Of a stretch of 43,936 nt of DNA, positions 27,943 through 36,611 are shown piece by piece. The DNA is taken from NCBI GenBank assembly GCA_902806085.1, contig CADCVH010000030.1:1-43936 (forward strand), written 5' to 3'. The position numbers were made by a program, and so were the translations under genes. The notes below the pieces were generated by a model. It was not told the DNA's origin. It made no database searches and saw only the letters and a program-made list of their open reading frames with translations. Numbering within the stretch: the first letter of the stretch is position 1; every line of letters starts with the position of its first letter. Origin of the DNA: an uncultured Rubrobacteraceae bacterium (GTDB taxonomy: Bacteria; Actinomycetota; Rubrobacteria; Rubrobacterales; Rubrobacteraceae).

Positions 27943-28776
27943 CTACTCGACCGTCCGCGCCACGACCTCGGCTCCGGCCTGCTTGTCGGGCACCCAGTAG
28001 GAGATGCCTTCTATGTACTGCGGCGTCCCTGGGTAGAGCTCGGCCTCCTCGATGCCTGAGAGGCGGGTCCTTATGGCGAAGCGGGCTGCCCCAAGCGGGT
28101 TCATGTTCGTGTCTATGTTGCGCCAGGTGGCCCGGGCCGTGGCGGGCAGGCGGAGGAGGTTCGAGGGGGAGGTGGATTCCTGCGCCAACTCCCGCAGGAA
28201 CTTCTGCTGGCGGCCGATGCGGCCTATGTCGGCGGTCGGGCCGCCCCGGTAGCGGACGTAGGCCAGGGCTTGGAGGCCGTCCAGCTCGCGGGTGCCGGCC
28301 GGGATGGAGACCCGTTGGCCTTCGATGCCGACTTTTATCGGCTCTTCGACCTCGACGGTTATGCCGCCCATGGCGTCCACTATGTCCTTTACGCCGCCGA
28401 AGTTCACGACCACGTAGTTGCCGACGGGGACGCCGGTGAGGTTCTCGACCGTCGCGACGGTGAGCTCCGGGCCGCCGGCGGCGAAGGCGGCGTTGATCTT
28501 GTCTTCTCCCACGCCGGGGATGTCCACGAGCGTGTCGCGTGGCACGGCCAGCATCCCCCCGCCCGCCTTGGTCACCACGATGGTGTCCGCTCGTGAGGCC
28601 CCGCCGGCGGACGCGTCGCTGCCCAACAACACCGCGCGCTGCCCCCCGAAGGGGAGGACGAGGTAGGCCAGCAGGAGCAACAATATCACGAGCACGGCGA
28701 GCAGCACCGGCCGCAGGATGCCGCCCCGACGTTTGCCCTCCACCCCGCGTCCCGCCTTGAAGACCTTCATGCTCAT
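27943..28776 (-). CDS. LytR-CpsA-Psr (LCP) family protein
   Basis: A 277-residue membrane-anchored LCP enzyme, a family that attaches polymers such as teichoic acids or arabinogalactan to peptidoglycan from polyprenyl-linked precursors. Residues about 18-45 form one membrane helix (PVLLAVLVILLLLLAYLVLP). The LCP domain follows: ADTIVVTKAGGGMLAVPRDT, KINAAFAAGG, NYVVVNFGGVKDIVDAMGG and YVRYRGGPTADIGRIGRQQK, with the Arg and Asp residues that bind pyrophosphate. The ATG at 28776 is taken, with AGAAGAG upstream; a second ATG is two codons inside. It diverges from the two-TM gene. Confidence 0.9.
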   Translation of the reverse strand: MSMKVFKAGRGVEGKRRGGILRPVLLAVLVILLLLLAYLVLPFGGQRAVLLGSDASAGGASRADTIVVTKAGGGMLAVPRDTLVDIPGVGEDKINAAFAAGGPELTVATVENLTGVPVGNYVVVNFGGVKDIVDAMGGITVEVEEPIKVGIEGQRVSIPAGTRELDGLQALAYVRYRGGPTADIGRIGRQQKFLRELAQESTSPSNLLRLPATARATWRNIDTNMNPLGAARFAIRTRLSGIEEAELYPGTPQYIEGISYWVPDKQAGAEVVARTVE

Positions 28777-28824
28777 GGGATCTCTTCTACCACACACGCT
28801 CGCGCCATCAACGGGGCTGCGGCC

Positions 28825-28840
28825 GGGTGATATTTCACCC
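28825..28840. promoter_or_regulatory. Perfect inverted repeat between divergent genes
   Basis: GGGTGA-TATT-TCACCC is a perfect 6-bp inverted repeat in the 100-bp gap between the LCP gene and the 28,877 gene. It lies about 24 bp upstream of the -10 of the latter, near its -35 position, and would suit an operator affecting both directions. Confidence 0.45.
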
Positions 28841-28863
28841 AGCTTCGGGGCCCGGCGTGCGGG

Positions 28864-28869
28864 TATACT
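28864..28869 (+). promoter_or_regulatory. -10 box of the two-TM gene, leaderless
   Basis: TATACT ends 7 bases before the GTG at 28877 and one base before a GTG at 28871. No Shine-Dalgarno precedes either codon, so the mRNA should begin at or next to the start codon. The -35 is poor. Confidence 0.6.
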
Positions 28870-28876
28870 GGTGAGC

Positions 28877-29707
28877 GTGGAGGAGCTCAAGACAGCGTCG
28901 TTCGGGCTCGAAGAAGAGCGGGTAGCCTGGGAGGGCCTGGCCGCGTCTTGCGCCGGGCCGATCCGGCGCCTCGGGGCTTTCTCTCTCGTCGGCTTCGTCT
29001 TTTTCGTCGCGGCGACCACCGCGGTGGTCCTCTTCTACAACCTTTTCGGCGCCCGCTACGCCGATGGCGTCGCCGTTGCGGTGCCGCGGGGGGCGTTCTA
29101 CACGACCATGCTCCTGGGCCTGGCGCTCGCCGTCGGCGGTTACCTGGCCTGGCTCTTCAAAAGCCTGCACTCTTTCAGGGGGTTCCGACGCGTGCTCCTC
29201 GGGGGCGGGGTCGACCCGGAGCGCCCGACCGCCGAAGGCCTCAAGGCCTACTCGGACGAGCAACTCCTGGAGCTGCGCTCCCGCTACGAGCGGATGCCCG
29301 CGGGAAAGCTCAGGGACCGCCTCGAGCGTACCTTCGGCTTCCACAAGGACGACTCCTTCTCGCTGGGACCCTTGAGCGTCCTGCCCGGCACCTTCGAGAT
29401 GGGTTCCTTGAGGATGGAGTGGGAGACGCAGGGGATCCTGCGCTCCGGCGAGCCTATGCCGCCCATCGGCTGGTGGACCGAGGGACGGCGCCGCCTCCTG
29501 CCCCGCAAGCCGAACGAAGTCCGCAAGCTCGTCTACACCCTCCGCTACACCGACGCCTCCGTGCGCGAGCTCAAGCGCCGCTACGGCTACCGGACCGAGC
29601 GCTGGCACGCGACCGTCCCTGAAGGAAAGCTCTTCGACGCCGTCCGCGACCTTGAGACCTCCCAACGCATCCACGTCGCCCTCGGCCGTCGCTCGCTCGT
29701 CTCTTAA
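28877..29707 (+). CDS. Two-TM protein of unknown function
   Basis: A 276-residue protein. A short acidic N terminus is followed by two membrane helices (LGAFSLVGFVFFVAATTAVV near 31-50 and FYTTMLLGLALAVGGYLAWL at about 72-92), then 180 soluble residues rich in Arg (SLHSFRGFRRVLLGGG, AYSDEQLLELRSRYERM and RKLVYTLRYTDASVRELKRR). I do not recognise the family. The GTG start is chosen from the -10 position; the open frame upstream extends into the promoter and is not protein-like. Confidence 0.7.
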   Translation: MEELKTASFGLEEERVAWEGLAASCAGPIRRLGAFSLVGFVFFVAATTAVVLFYNLFGARYADGVAVAVPRGAFYTTMLLGLALAVGGYLAWLFKSLHSFRGFRRVLLGGGVDPERPTAEGLKAYSDEQLLELRSRYERMPAGKLRDRLERTFGFHKDDSFSLGPLSVLPGTFEMGSLRMEWETQGILRSGEPMPPIGWWTEGRRRLLPRKPNEVRKLVYTLRYTDASVRELKRRYGYRTERWHATVPEGKLFDAVRDLETSQRIHVALGRRSLVS

Positions 29708-29715
29708 GCAACACG

Positions 29716-29731
29716 ACCCCTCCCGGGGGCT
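29716..29731 (+). terminator. Possible weak terminator hairpin
   Basis: CCCC-tcccg-GGGG followed by CTTT lies just after the stop of the two-TM gene. The stem is short and the T run is only three bases, so this is tentative. Confidence 0.3.
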
Positions 29732-29789
29732 TTCGGCTCGAGATGCCGTGGAAGGGTGTTTCGGGCGCGACCCCGGGTTGGGGTGCTGC

Positions 29790-29795
29790 TAGAGT
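29790..29795 (+). promoter_or_regulatory. Extended -10 of the ybdK-like gene, leaderless
   Basis: TGCTAGAGT is an extended -10 (TGn followed by TAGAGT). The ATG at 29802 is the seventh base after it and no ribosome site is present. The -35 region is not recognisable, as expected for an extended -10. Confidence 0.55.
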
Positions 29796-29801
29796 AGGCA
29801 G

Positions 29802-30914
29802 ATGGAAGACGCTTTCGGCGCCGGGCCGCCGTATACGGTTGGGGTCGAGGAGGAGTTCCAGCTCGTCGACCCGGCATCGCGCGCGCTGGTCCCGGCCGTA
29901 GACCGGGTGGTCGCCGCCGGCAACGGCACGAACCTCGTCACCTCGGAGCTCTCGCGGTCCTGCGTGGAGATGGTCTCGCCGGTCTTCGGGACGGCCGCGG
30001 GGCTCGCGAAGCGGCTACCCGAACTGCGCCGGGAGGTGGCCGGGATGGCGCGGGACGGGGGGGTCGAGATCGTCGCGGCGGGCACGCACCCTTTTTCGGA
30101 CCCCACCGGGCAGCCGCTCGCGGGTGGCGCCCACAACGCCCGCATAGAGGAGGAGATGGGCTGGGTGGCCCGGACGCAGGCGATCTACGGCTTGCACGTC
30201 CACGTCGCCGTGCCCGACGGGGAGGCGGCCGTCCGGGCCGTGGGCGCGCTCGCCCGGCGGGTACCGCTTCTCGTGGCGCTCTCGGCCAACTCGCCGTTCT
30301 GGCGCGGGTCGGACACCCGCCTTGCCTCGACCCGCGTCAAAATCTTCGAGATGTTCCCCCGCTCGGGCCTCCCGCCCGCCTTCCGCGACTGGGAAGACTT
30401 CGTCCGGCACGTCGAGACCCTCGTCGCCTCCGGCAGCATCCCCGATTACTCCTGGTGCTGGTGGGACGCCAGGCCCCACCTCCGGTTCGGCACGGTCGAG
30501 CTCCGCGCCCCCGACGTCCAGACGGACGCCTCCCACACCGCCGCCCTCGTCGCCCTCGTCCAATGCCTCGTAGCGGGCGCCGACGGCCGCGCGCCGGAAG
30601 ACCCGCTCTTCATCGCCGAGAACAAGTGGCGGGCGGTCCGTCACGGCATGGACGCCACCTTCTACGACTTCGCCGCCGGGGAGTCAATGCCCGCCCGGTC
30701 CCTGGCCCGCGAACTGGTAGAGGAACTGCGCCCGATCTCGCAGGACCTCCGCTGCGAGGCCGAGCTCGAGGGCGCGTTGGAGATCGTGGCCCGCGGCAAC
30801 GGGGCCGAGCTCCAACGCGCGGCGTTCGAGAAGGACGGTTCGCTAGAGGGTCTCGTGGGCCACCTATCCGACGCCACCGTATCCCGGCAGGGGCGCCCCC
30901 ACCGGAGCCGTTAG
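29802..30914 (+). CDS. ybdK: YbdK-type carboxylate-amine ligase (GCS2 family)
   Basis: A 370-residue member of glutamate-cysteine ligase family 2. It forms an amide bond from a carboxylate and an amine using ATP. Signature segments are YTVGVEEEFQLVDP near residue 11 (metal and ATP binding), ELSRSCVEMVSP, YGLHVHVAVPDGEAAVRA and LRFGTVELRAPDVQT. Family members make gamma-glutamyl-cysteine poorly in E. coli, and relatives act in mycothiol-era or ergothioneine-like pathways, so the physiological substrate is open. It converges on the antiporter gene and the two stop codons overlap by 3 bp. Confidence 0.88.
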   Translation: MEDAFGAGPPYTVGVEEEFQLVDPASRALVPAVDRVVAAGNGTNLVTSELSRSCVEMVSPVFGTAAGLAKRLPELRREVAGMARDGGVEIVAAGTHPFSDPTGQPLAGGAHNARIEEEMGWVARTQAIYGLHVHVAVPDGEAAVRAVGALARRVPLLVALSANSPFWRGSDTRLASTRVKIFEMFPRSGLPPAFRDWEDFVRHVETLVASGSIPDYSWCWWDARPHLRFGTVELRAPDVQTDASHTAALVALVQCLVAGADGRAPEDPLFIAENKWRAVRHGMDATFYDFAAGESMPARSLARELVEELRPISQDLRCEAELEGALEIVARGNGAELQRAAFEKDGSLEGLVGHLSDATVSRQGRPHRSR

Positions 30915-32503
30915 CCGCCGATTCGGGACTCTTCGAGGTCGAGGTCGCGTTCGATGCGGCGCATGGTCTCGGGGCTGATCTCGCCCCCGTCGCGCATGCG
31001 GATGATGGCCTCCCGCTCGGCCTCTATAAGGTCCCGCCGCCAGCCGCGCCAGGCGGCGGACCTCTCGGCGTACTCGTCGGTCATGCCACCGGCCTCGATG
31101 CCGGCCTCGTAGCGCCGAATGCGGTCCTCGTAGTACTCGCGCATGCCCTGCTCGTTGCCCGGGGGGAGCTCGTTCTCCGCCCGGATCCGCCCCAGCCGCT
31201 CCAGGGCCGCGCGGGAGCCCTGGAGGCGGGCCTGAAGCTCCGCGATCCTGGCGGCCTCCCCGTCCTCCCTGAGGCCGAGCGCCTTTATGAGGAAGGGCAG
31301 GGTCAGCCCCTGCAAGACGAGCGTCGCGAGGATCACGGCGAAGGTAAGAAAGAGGACCAGGTCGCGGCCGACGAGCGGGTCCCCGTCCGCGGTGTTCAGG
31401 GGCACGGTGAGGGCCGCCGCCAAAGAGACGGCGCCCCGCATCCCGCTCCAGCTCATCACCAGGTACTCCCGCCACGTGCCGCGCAGGTACCTGCTGCGGA
31501 AGAGCCGGTCGAAGACAGGGTGAAGGTAGGGCACCGTGAAGAAGAAGGCCAGGCGCGCCCCCAGCACCACCAGGTAGATCAGGACGGCGTAGAACAGCAG
31601 CTTCGCCACCGGGTACTCATCCAGCGTCCCGAGGATGGCCGGGAGTTGCTGTCCGAGCAGGACGAAGAGCAGCGCCTCCAGGACGAAGATCAGGACGCCC
31701 CAGAACGCGAGGGCCTGGATGCGCGTGGAGGCGTTGGAGAAGAGCCTGGGCGACCTCCACCCTTGGGCGAGACCGTAGGTGACCACGGCGAGGATGCCAG
31801 AGACGTGCAGGATCTCCTCCGCGAGGATGTAGACGCCGTAGGGGATCAGGACGGAGAAGGTGATCTGGATCGAGGCGTCCTCCAGGCGGCTCCACAGGGG
31901 CAGGATGGTCAAGGCCAGGACGAGGCCGACGAGGATGCCGCCGCCGGCGACGAGCAGGAAGTCGAGGCCGGCGCCGATGGGCGAGAAGGCCGCCGCCCCC
32001 GAGGCGACCCCCACGGCCAGCCGGAACGCCACGAGGCCCGAGCCGTCGTTTATGAGGCTCTCGCCCCCCACGACCGTGCCCACACGCTCCGGCACCCCGA
32101 GGCGCCGGAAGATCGCCTCCGCCGCAACCGGGTCCGTCGGCGAGAGGATCGCCCCGAGCACGAAAGCCAGCGGCCACGACAGCCCGACGACGAAGTGGGC
32201 CGCCGCGGCGACTGCGAAGATAGTCGCGAGCACGAGGCCTATAGCCAGCAGCGAGATCGCCCTGAGGTGGGCGCGCAGATCCAGCGGCGAGGAGAAGAAG
32301 CCAGCCGAGTTCAGGAGCGGCGGCAGAAAGACCACGAAGATCACCTCGGGCGGTATCTCGACCGTCGGCAGCCCCGGCGTGAAACCGAGCGCGAGCCCCC
32401 CGAGCACCAGGAAGATCGGGTACGGGATCCGAACCACGCGGGCCAATTGCGCCAGCAACGCCGCCGCCCCGAGCAGGAAGATGAGCGATTCGATCTGGTC
32501 CAT
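30911..32503 (-). CDS. Na+/H+ antiporter, CPA1/NhaP type
   Basis: A 530-residue cation/proton antiporter with about 12 membrane helices in residues 1-415. The transport site is the SPTDPVAAEAIFRRLG segment (helix 5, with TDPVA and the Asp near residue 124), followed by GGESLINDGSGLVAF, the usual Asn-Asp motif of CPA1 members. The last 110 residues are a charged, helical cytoplasmic tail (REYYEDRIRRYEAGIEAG), probably regulatory. It would help pH and sodium homeostasis. It starts at ATG 32503. Confidence 0.93.
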   Translation of the reverse strand: MDQIESLIFLLGAAALLAQLARVVRIPYPIFLVLGGLALGFTPGLPTVEIPPEVIFVVFLPPLLNSAGFFSSPLDLRAHLRAISLLAIGLVLATIFAVAAAAHFVVGLSWPLAFVLGAILSPTDPVAAEAIFRRLGVPERVGTVVGGESLINDGSGLVAFRLAVGVASGAAAFSPIGAGLDFLLVAGGGILVGLVLALTILPLWSRLEDASIQITFSVLIPYGVYILAEEILHVSGILAVVTYGLAQGWRSPRLFSNASTRIQALAFWGVLIFVLEALLFVLLGQQLPAILGTLDEYPVAKLLFYAVLIYLVVLGARLAFFFTVPYLHPVFDRLFRSRYLRGTWREYLVMSWSGMRGAVSLAAALTVPLNTADGDPLVGRDLVLFLTFAVILATLVLQGLTLPFLIKALGLREDGEAARIAELQARLQGSRAALERLGRIRAENELPPGNEQGMREYYEDRIRRYEAGIEAGGMTDEYAERSAAWRGWRRDLIEAEREAIIRMRDGGEISPETMRRIERDLDLEESRIGG

Positions 32504-32609
32504 GCATTCTCTCTAGACGCCCGCGGTACTCTCCGGGAGGCATCTTACAGTACGCCCCGCCACCGGCAATCCGCCACGCGCTCCCGGGCAGAACAGGCCG
32601 CGGAACCGC

Positions 32610-32615
32610 TATACT
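32610..32615 (+). promoter_or_regulatory. -10 box of the SLC13 carrier gene
   Basis: TATACT, preceded by C, gives an expected start near 32622 and a leader of about 40 bases. The leader holds GGGAGGG six bases before the TTG start at 32662, so this gene, unlike its neighbours, uses a conventional ribosome site. Confidence 0.5.
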
Positions 32616-32661
32616 GCGCCGCAGGATAGGGAAGCATGTTTCGTGCGAGGGAGGGAACATT

Positions 32662-34263
32662 TTGGCCGAAGGAGTGAGGCCCGGGGGCACCTACAAGACG
32701 CTAGACGAGCAGAGGGAAGTCCTCAGCCCGGCGGAGGTGCGCTTCGAGAAGGCGCGCCAGACGATTGGCCTCATTCTGGGGCCTATCGCCTTCCTGATCA
32801 TGTTGCTCCTGCCGCTGCCGATCGAGCCGAACCAGCAGAAGCTGGCGGCCATCCTCGTCTTCACCATCGTCTACTGGCTCTCCGAGGCCATCCCGATCCC
32901 GGCGACGGCGGTGCTGGCTCTGGCGCTGTGCGTGCTCTTCAACGTGCCGGGCGTCGGCCCGAACGCGGACGACTCCCCAGGCGACGTGGTCTACGGGTCC
33001 TTCGCCTCGGACACCATCTTCCTCTTTATAGGGGCGTTCATCATCGCCCGGGCCATGACCGTCCACGGCCTCGACCGCCGGTTCGCCTTCCGGATACTCT
33101 CTTTGCCCGGCGTCGCGAAGTCCACCTACGGGGTGATCATCGCCTTCGGCGCGATAGCGGCCCTGCTCTCGGCGGTAATCTCAAACACCACCACCGCCGC
33201 CATGCTGCTCCCGATCGGGCTCGGCATGATGGGGGCGCTTAGCGGGCTCGTCAAGGACCAGTCGGACACGGACGCGGACATCAGCCGCCTGCGCTTCGGC
33301 ACGGCGCTTATGCTCATGATCTCCTACGCCGCGGGCGTCGGCGGCCTGCTGACGCCCATCGGCACCCCGCCGAACCTCATCGGCATCGGCTTTATCGAGG
33401 AGGCGACCGACATTCGCATCACCTTCTTCGACTGGGTGCTCACGGCGGCCCCGATAGTGCTGCTGATGTTCCTGGCCCTGTGCACGATCCTCATCCTGCT
33501 GAACAAGCCCGAGATACGCCGCATCTCCGGCGCCGAGGAGTACGTGGCCGAGGAGCGCGGCAAGCTCGGCTCGGTCTCCCGCGGGGAGCGCAACACCCTG
33601 ATCGTCTTCTTCGTCGCCGTCGCCCTCTGGATGCTGCCGGGCGTGCTCGCCCTCCCGTTTATCGCCGGCGAGGAATCGAGCCTCTACGCCGTCGTGAGCT
33701 CGCGCCTCGACGAGGGGACGGTCGCGATCATCGCGGCGGTGCTGCTCTTCCTGCTGCCCATCAACTGGTCCGAGCGGCGCTTCACCCTCAACTGGAACGA
33801 GGCGGCCCGCATAGACTGGGGGACCGTGATCCTCTTCGGCTGCGGCATCGTGCTCGGCACCCTGCTCTCGGAGACCGGCCTCGCGGAGGTGATGGGCACC
33901 GGCATCGCCGACACCTTCGGGTTCACGAGCCTGGTCCTCGTCTCCGCCGTCTCGGCCATCATCGCCATCCTCATCTCCGAGACGACCTCGAACACCGCCA
34001 GCGCCACCATCGTCGTGCCGATCGTAATCCCCATAGCCCAGGCCGCGGGCCTCGACCCCCTGATACCGGCGCTCGCCGCCGTCTTCGGGGCGTCTTTCGG
34101 GTTCATGATGCCGGTCTCCACCCCGCAGAACGCCGTCGTCTACGGCTCTGGCATGATCCCGATAACCAAGATGGTCCGCTCAGGGATAGTCTTCGACATC
34201 ATCGGCCTCATCCTGATAGTCCTCCTGATCCCGATAATGGCCGGCATCTTCCTGGCGGGGTAA
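32662..34263 (+). CDS. SLC13/DASS-family anion:Na+ symporter
   Basis: A 533-residue carrier with about 11 membrane helices, of the divalent-anion:Na+ symporter family that takes up dicarboxylates, citrate, phosphate or sulfate. Both SNT-type motifs are present: ISNTTTAAMLLP in the first half and SETTSNTASATIVVPI in the second, together with LLTPIGTPPNLIGIG and FMMPVSTPQNAVVYGSG, the Na+ and substrate loops. Substrate specificity cannot be read from this. It starts at TTG with a good Shine-Dalgarno. Confidence 0.92.
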   Translation: MAEGVRPGGTYKTLDEQREVLSPAEVRFEKARQTIGLILGPIAFLIMLLLPLPIEPNQQKLAAILVFTIVYWLSEAIPIPATAVLALALCVLFNVPGVGPNADDSPGDVVYGSFASDTIFLFIGAFIIARAMTVHGLDRRFAFRILSLPGVAKSTYGVIIAFGAIAALLSAVISNTTTAAMLLPIGLGMMGALSGLVKDQSDTDADISRLRFGTALMLMISYAAGVGGLLTPIGTPPNLIGIGFIEEATDIRITFFDWVLTAAPIVLLMFLALCTILILLNKPEIRRISGAEEYVAEERGKLGSVSRGERNTLIVFFVAVALWMLPGVLALPFIAGEESSLYAVVSSRLDEGTVAIIAAVLLFLLPINWSERRFTLNWNEAARIDWGTVILFGCGIVLGTLLSETGLAEVMGTGIADTFGFTSLVLVSAVSAIIAILISETTSNTASATIVVPIVIPIAQAAGLDPLIPALAAVFGASFGFMMPVSTPQNAVVYGSGMIPITKMVRSGIVFDIIGLILIVLLIPIMAGIFLAG

Positions 34264-34272
34264 TACCCATCC

Positions 34273-34301
34273 CTGAGACGAGCGTCCCCGGCGGGTAAGA
34301 T
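34273..34301 (+). promoter_or_regulatory. Promoter of the PhoD-like gene, leaderless
   Basis: CTGAGA (34273-34278) and TAAGAT (34296-34301) are 17 bp apart. The ATG at 34308 is the seventh base after the -10 and there is no ribosome site, which is the same geometry as ligA. Confidence 0.6.
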
Positions 34302-34307
34302 GGCCGG

Positions 34308-35981
34308 ATGACACCAAAGCTCATCCTCGGACCCCTCCTGCGCTACGCCGGCGAGACGGACGCCACGATCTGGGTGGAGACGGACGCGCCCTGCGAGGTG
34401 GAGGTGACGGCGGACGGCCTCCCCCACCGCTCCCCCACCTTCACCGTCGAGGGCCACCACTACGCCCTCGTCCGCGTCACCGGCCTGCACCCCGCCTCCT
34501 TCTACGAGTACTCGGTCGGCCTGGACGGCGAGACGGTCTGGCCGGAGGCCAACCCGGACTTCCCGCCATCCACCATAAAGACCACGGGCTCGGACGGGGA
34601 GCTGCTCCTGGCCTACGGCTCCTGCCGCGTCGCCGTGCCGCACGAGCCGCCGTACACGTTGGGGCGCGGTACCGTCAGGCGCGGCGGCCTGGGCGGCCAG
34701 CGCTACGAGCGCGACGCCCTCTTCGCCCTGGCCCACGAGATGATGGACGGCCCCAGGGACGGCTGGCCCGACGCCCTGCTGATGCTCGGGGACCAGATCT
34801 ACGCGGACGAGCCCTCCCCCGGGACGCTTGACTTTATCCGCTCCCGCCGCGACCCGGAGGACCCTCCGGGCGTGGCGGACTTCGAGGAGTACACCCGCCT
34901 CTACCGGGACGCCTGGGGCCACCCGACCATGCGCTGGCTGCTCTCGACCGTCCCCTCGGCCATGATCTTCGACGACCACGACGTCCACGACGACTGGAAC
35001 ACCTCGAAGGCCTGGGTGGATATGATACGGGCCAAACCCTGGTGGGACGAGCGTATCGTCGGGGCTTTTTCTTCGTACTGGATCTACCAGCACCTCGGCA
35101 ACCTCTCCCCCGAGGATCTGGAAGACAACGACCTCTTCCACCGCGTCCGCGAGGCGGACGACCCCACCCGCGTCCTGCGCGAGTTCGCCTACAAGGCCGA
35201 CCGGCAGGTGGAGGGGACGCGCTGGAGCTTCCACCGCGACTTCGGCAATGTCCGCCTGATAGTCGCCGACTCCCGCGCCGGACGCGTCCTCACGCCGGGT
35301 AAACGCTCCATGCTGGACGCGCGGGAGTGGGAGTGGCTCCGCGAGATGGCCACGGGCGACTTCGACCACCTCCTCCTCGGCACCTCGATGCCCTTCCTCC
35401 TCTCCCGCGGCTTCCACCACCTCGAAGCCGCGAGCGAGGCGATCTGCGACGGCGCTTTGGGCCGCCCGGCGGCAAGGTTCGGCGAGTTCCTGCGCCAGCA
35501 CGTCGACCTCGAACACTGGCCCGCCTTCCACGCCTCCTTCACGGACCTGGCCTCACTCCTCCGATCCGTCGCAGCCGGCGAACGCTCGAGCGGCGAGGCC
35601 CCGGCCTCCGTGGTCGTCCTCTCCGGCGACGTCCACCACGGCTACCTCGCCGAGGCCAAGTTCGACGACGTCACCCACAACCCCGTCTACCAGGCCGTCG
35701 GCTCCCCTTTGCGCAACCCTCTGGGCACCCCAGAACGCCTCTTTATGCGCGCCGGATGGTCGGGGCCGGTGGAGAGGTTCGGCAAGTGGCTCGCCCGCCT
35801 CTCCGGCGTCACCGAACCGCCCATCCGCTGGCGCCTGTCCCACAAAACCCCCTGGTTCGACAACCACATCTCCACCATAAAGCTCCGCGACCGCCACGCC
35901 GTCCTCAAGGTCGAGAAAACGACCCCCGAAGACGCCGGAGAGCCGCACCTGGAGACGATCCTGGAACACGAACTTGCCTAG
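34308..35981 (+). CDS. PhoD-like alkaline phosphatase/phosphodiesterase
   Basis: A 557-residue metallophosphatase. The N-terminal 90 residues form a fibronectin-like or PhoD N domain (LRYAGETDATIWVETDAPCE, YALVRVTGLHPASFYEYSV). The catalytic core follows with MLGDQIYADE, FDDHDVHDDWNTS and VVLSGDVHHGYLAE, giving the metal ligands of the PhoD family. There is no signal peptide, unlike classical Tat-exported PhoD, so it probably acts in the cytoplasm. The physiological substrate is unknown. The gene is monocistronic by appearance, ending in a repeat element. Confidence 0.87.
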   Translation: MTPKLILGPLLRYAGETDATIWVETDAPCEVEVTADGLPHRSPTFTVEGHHYALVRVTGLHPASFYEYSVGLDGETVWPEANPDFPPSTIKTTGSDGELLLAYGSCRVAVPHEPPYTLGRGTVRRGGLGGQRYERDALFALAHEMMDGPRDGWPDALLMLGDQIYADEPSPGTLDFIRSRRDPEDPPGVADFEEYTRLYRDAWGHPTMRWLLSTVPSAMIFDDHDVHDDWNTSKAWVDMIRAKPWWDERIVGAFSSYWIYQHLGNLSPEDLEDNDLFHRVREADDPTRVLREFAYKADRQVEGTRWSFHRDFGNVRLIVADSRAGRVLTPGKRSMLDAREWEWLREMATGDFDHLLLGTSMPFLLSRGFHHLEAASEAICDGALGRPAARFGEFLRQHVDLEHWPAFHASFTDLASLLRSVAAGERSSGEAPASVVVLSGDVHHGYLAEAKFDDVTHNPVYQAVGSPLRNPLGTPERLFMRAGWSGPVERFGKWLARLSGVTEPPIRWRLSHKTPWFDNHISTIKLRDRHAVLKVEKTTPEDAGEPHLETILEHELA

Positions 35982-35989
35982 AGGCACGA

Positions 35990-36105
35990 GTTTTGAGGTT
36001 CTAGGCTCCGAGGAAGACCGCTTCAGCGACGCTGGTCGGCGCAATCGCCTCTACCAGAAGCCAGGTAAACGAAGACCTAGAATCCCGAACCTAGAACTTC
36101 AAAAC
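35990..36105. repeat. Inverted-repeat intergenic element (copy B)
   Basis: GTTTTGAGGTTCTAGG at 35990-36005 is complementary to CCTAGAACTTCAAAAC at 36090-36105, 16 bp with one G-U-compatible mismatch. The motif CCTAGAAC-TCAAA is shared with the right arm of copy A at 10,803. The interior 84 bases differ between copies and hold no gene. It lies between the PhoD-like gene and the cupin gene, whose ribosome site begins about 5 bases after it. Confidence 0.65.
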
Positions 36106-36123
36106 CCAACGAAAGGGAGCCCC

Positions 36124-36522
36124 TTGAGGATCATAACCCCGCAAGATTTCCAGACGCAACGCGCCCCCGACGACTGGGTCACCGGCGCGGTCTGGATGGA
36201 CCGCTCGCCCGCCGGCCCGTCCCCGGACGCGGGCGTCTTCCGGGTCTTCTTCGAGCCGGGCGCGCGGACGAACTGGCACACGCACCCCGAGGGCCAGGTC
36301 CTGTTCATCGTCAGCGGGACCTGCCGCGTCGGCAAGGAGAACGAGCCGCCCGTCGACGTCGATGCCGGGAGCGTCGTCTACTTCGCGCCGAACGAGAAAC
36401 ACTGGCACGGCGCCAACCCCGACTCCTACATGGTCCACGCCGCCGTCAACCCCGCCGCCAACAGCAACGGCGGCACCGACTGGCTCGAAACCGTCACCGA
36501 CACGCAGTACGCCAACACCTGA
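36124..36522 (+). CDS. Cupin-domain protein
   Basis: A 132-residue single cupin. The first motif NWHTHPEGQVLFIVSG gives His52, His54 and Gln58, and the second EKHWHGANPD gives His93 and His95, with Gly-rich turns between, so a bound metal is likely. Such small cupins act as oxygenases, isomerases or hydroxynitrile-lyase relatives, and the reaction here is unknown. The TTG start has AAAGGGAG upstream. The frame is open further upstream through repeat copy B but that part is not protein-like. Confidence 0.82.
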   Translation: MRIITPQDFQTQRAPDDWVTGAVWMDRSPAGPSPDAGVFRVFFEPGARTNWHTHPEGQVLFIVSGTCRVGKENEPPVDVDAGSVVYFAPNEKHWHGANPDSYMVHAAVNPAANSNGGTDWLETVTDTQYANT

Positions 36523-36553
36523 CCCGAACGCCGTCCCGCTCCGGCGTCCCCTA

Positions 36554-36576
36554 TTTAGTTGACAAAAACAACTATA
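36554..36576. promoter_or_regulatory. MarR-type palindromic operator over the -35
   Basis: TAGTTG-acaaaaa-CAACTA (36556-36574) is a perfect 6-bp inverted repeat with a 7-bp AT-rich centre, matching the familiar TAGTTGN7CAACTA pattern of MarR-family sites. It contains the TTGACA -35 hexamer (36559-36564). The -10 GATTAT (36582-36587) follows at 17 bp. A MarR dimer bound here would block the promoter of its own gene, so negative autoregulation is expected. Confidence 0.75.
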
Positions 36577-36611
36577 TAGGAGATTATGGTGGGGGCGTCG
36601 GGAGGTAACGG

